7,853 bases of DNA from Desulfocapsaceae bacterium. GTDB taxonomy: Bacteria; Desulfobacterota; Desulfobulbia; Desulfobulbales; Desulfocapsaceae. The stretch spans positions 1 through 7,853 of the forward strand of contig JAOZLO010000116.1 of assembly GCA_029934775.1 (NCBI GenBank), in the 5' to 3' direction. Position 1 is the first letter of the stretch. Each line of letters opens with the position of its first letter. Shown here piece after piece: positions 6,886 to 7,853 of the stretch. The notes beneath the pieces are model-generated. The model ran no database searches. It was not told the DNA's origin and worked only from the letters and a program-made list of their open reading frames with translations. Both the position numbers and the translations under genes were made by a program.

Positions 6886-7686
6886 TCACAGATTGCTCTC
6901 AGGAGAAAGAGGATCCTTCTGATGCCTGAAGAGACCGTTCATGAGAAAATGGATGGTCTCAGCCTTAACATACTGAGAATTCATAATGAAAGGATGGCTC
7001 TCGTGGACTAAAAGGAAGTCGCTCATACCATCAACTTTTGCTCGATCCACCGAAACCTTGCCGTCATCTTCACCGGGAATAAGGGAGGCAAACCAGGCAT
7101 CGAAAAAAGCATGGCGGTCGCCCGTGATGATACCCACCGGATAATCAACCCTGCCCAGCTGGATAGGGACAGAGTCAGCATCCGTTGACAGCTGCTGACC
7201 GGCAGGGCCGTTCAGCCAGATATAGAGCCGCCAGTCTTTCAGTTTATCGACCAGTGTGCTGCCCTGGTTCGGAGGGCTGAGCATAACAACCCGGCCCAAT
7301 TCTTCAGGCCTGCTTTCCACAAAGGCCTTACGAATCACAATACCACCAAGGGAATGAGCAACAAAATGGATTGCTGCCGGGGCAAACTCACGGCACCGGT
7401 CTAATGCCGGAGGAAAATCTTCTCCGGCAATGGACTCAATCGTTTTTTTAGTAGAAGGATAATTAAGATTGACCGTATGATACCCTGCTTCTGTTAATGC
7501 TTCCTGCATCCCGTTCATAGAGCGATACGACCGGCTTAAACCGTGAAGCAGGACAACACACTCACCCCTGATATTTTCCTTTGACGGTTCTTTGATTAAA
7601 AAAGTTCTTTTGCCGCAGCCAGTAAGCAGTAACAAAAAAAGTACGAGCAGGACGACTTTAGAAAACCACCCAGGCCTGACAAACAA
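6886..7686 (-). CDS. Lipase/esterase-like alpha/beta hydrolase, predicted lipoprotein
   Basis: A 266-residue predicted hydrolase exported as a lipoprotein. From the TTG start, the N-terminus is a basic stretch (FVRPGWFSK), a leucine-rich helix and a lipobox LTGC with Cys24; Gly at +2 gives no inner-membrane retention signal, so the outer membrane is likely. The alpha/beta hydrolase core shows the oxyanion-hole strand VVLLHGLSRS (about 44-53), the nucleophile elbow AHSLGG with Ser112, the acid candidate Asp208 in EDDGKVSV, and the His candidate His231 in ESHPFIM. An ester or lipid substrate is likely, but none can be named. The start is uncertain: an ATG at 7699-7701 adds MEVIF, but GGAGG at 7695-7699 lies 8 bases before the TTG at 7684-7686, and the TTG form gives a more regular signal peptide. 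It ends 31 bases from the convergent binding-protein gene. Confidence 0.88.
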   Translation of the reverse strand: MFVRPGWFSKVVLLVLFLLLLTGCGKRTFLIKEPSKENIRGECVVLLHGLSRSYRSMNGMQEALTEAGYHTVNLNYPSTKKTIESIAGEDFPPALDRCREFAPAAIHFVAHSLGGIVIRKAFVESRPEELGRVVMLSPPNQGSTLVDKLKDWRLYIWLNGPAGQQLSTDADSVPIQLGRVDYPVGIITGDRHAFFDAWFASLIPGEDDGKVSVDRAKVDGMSDFLLVHESHPFIMNSQYVKAETIHFLMNGLFRHQKDPLSPESNL

Positions 7687-7694
7687 AAAAATAA

Positions 7695-7699
7695 CCTCC
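7695..7699 (-). promoter_or_regulatory. Ribosome binding site suggesting a TTG start for the hydrolase
   Basis: On the - strand GGAGG sits 8 bases ahead of TTG (7684-7686) and overlaps the alternative ATG at 7699-7701. A weaker AGGTG lies about 10 bases ahead of that ATG, so both starts remain possible. Confidence 0.55.
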
Positions 7700-7710
7700 A
7701 TAATTATATG

Positions 7711-7853
7711 TCACCTGGCCTCATGATAGTAGCGATTCAGATCAAAAAGGCCTGAATGAACAGGCTGCTGCTTATTAAAATGATCCTGAAACCAGTCATA
7801 ATGCTCCCAGAAATCCTTATCTGATCGGTTGATACCATATCTATCAAAACGCT
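7711..7853 (-). CDS. 3' end of an unidentified gene upstream of the hydrolase (start outside the window)
   Basis: On the - strand, the frame beginning at base 7851 is open for 46 codons to a TGA at 7711-7713. The peptide is rich in aromatic residues and His/Asp (for example DFWEHYDWFQDHF and SGLFDLNRYYHEAR), which is unlike random frames and supports real coding. The second - strand frame stops almost at once. The third is also open until near the end but reads like a poor, Ile/Ser-rich shadow. The stop lies 9 bases before the hydrolase ATG, or 24 before the preferred TTG, so the two are probably co-transcribed. I do not recognise the family. Confidence 0.65.
   Translation of the reverse strand, partial: RFDRYGINRSDKDFWEHYDWFQDHFNKQQPVHSGLFDLNRYYHEAR

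Noticed and set aside
6896..6960. Two imperfect inverted repeats (6896-6903 with 6925-6933, and 6931-6942 with 6949-6960) near the convergent gene ends
   Set aside because: Both are within the hydrolase coding sequence, have mismatches or bulges, and neither strand has a T-run after them; a bidirectional terminator cannot be claimed.

Overview
The window holds one five-part layout: the tail of an unidentified gene on the + strand, a three-gene + strand chemotaxis-type cluster (methyl-accepting receptor, CheA kinase, membrane-bound periplasmic-binding-protein receptor), and, convergent with it, two genes on the - strand (a lipoprotein alpha/beta hydrolase and the 3' end of an unidentified gene). 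No rRNA, tRNA, CRISPR array or insertion sequence is visible, and no gap between genes exceeds 80 bases.

The organism is most likely a Gram-negative bacterium of the Desulfobacterota (former Deltaproteobacteria). This is inference from protein style: the receptor's Cache modules with PYAPSNDEP and REGxGxxGE motifs, the cysteine-rich insert with a CWE motif inside the receptor, and the C-terminal CSYCKKIR...HSICPQC module of the third gene are, as I recall, typical of that group. Outer-membrane lipoprotein and periplasmic signals fit a Gram-negative cell.

Region by region: 1-140 is an open reading frame end of unknown identity; 141-218 is the leader of the receptor gene, with a clear ribosome binding site but no promoter I can defend. 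219-3197 encodes a 992-residue receptor whose periplasmic part is an internal tandem duplication and whose HAMP domain is interrupted by an eight-cysteine segment. 3254-5650 encodes CheA with no recognisable P2 domain and with two CheW-like domains at the C-terminus. 5640-6854 overlaps the end of cheA by 11 bases and encodes a secreted amino-acid-type binding domain, one membrane helix, a coiled coil and a CxxC...CxxC module, with no kinase, cyclase or HAMP output. 6886-7686 (-) is a lipase-like lipoprotein, and 7711-7853 (-) is the end of the gene upstream of it in the same apparent operon.

Working model (inference): the receptor and CheA form a signalling array in which CheA may supply part of its own CheW function, and the third protein adds a second periplasmic input with translation tied to CheA. 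No cheY, cheW, cheR, cheB or cheD is present here, so the response regulator and adaptation enzymes must be encoded elsewhere. The most unusual points are the cysteine-rich segments in both membrane proteins flanking cheA, the doubled sensor and the doubled CheW.
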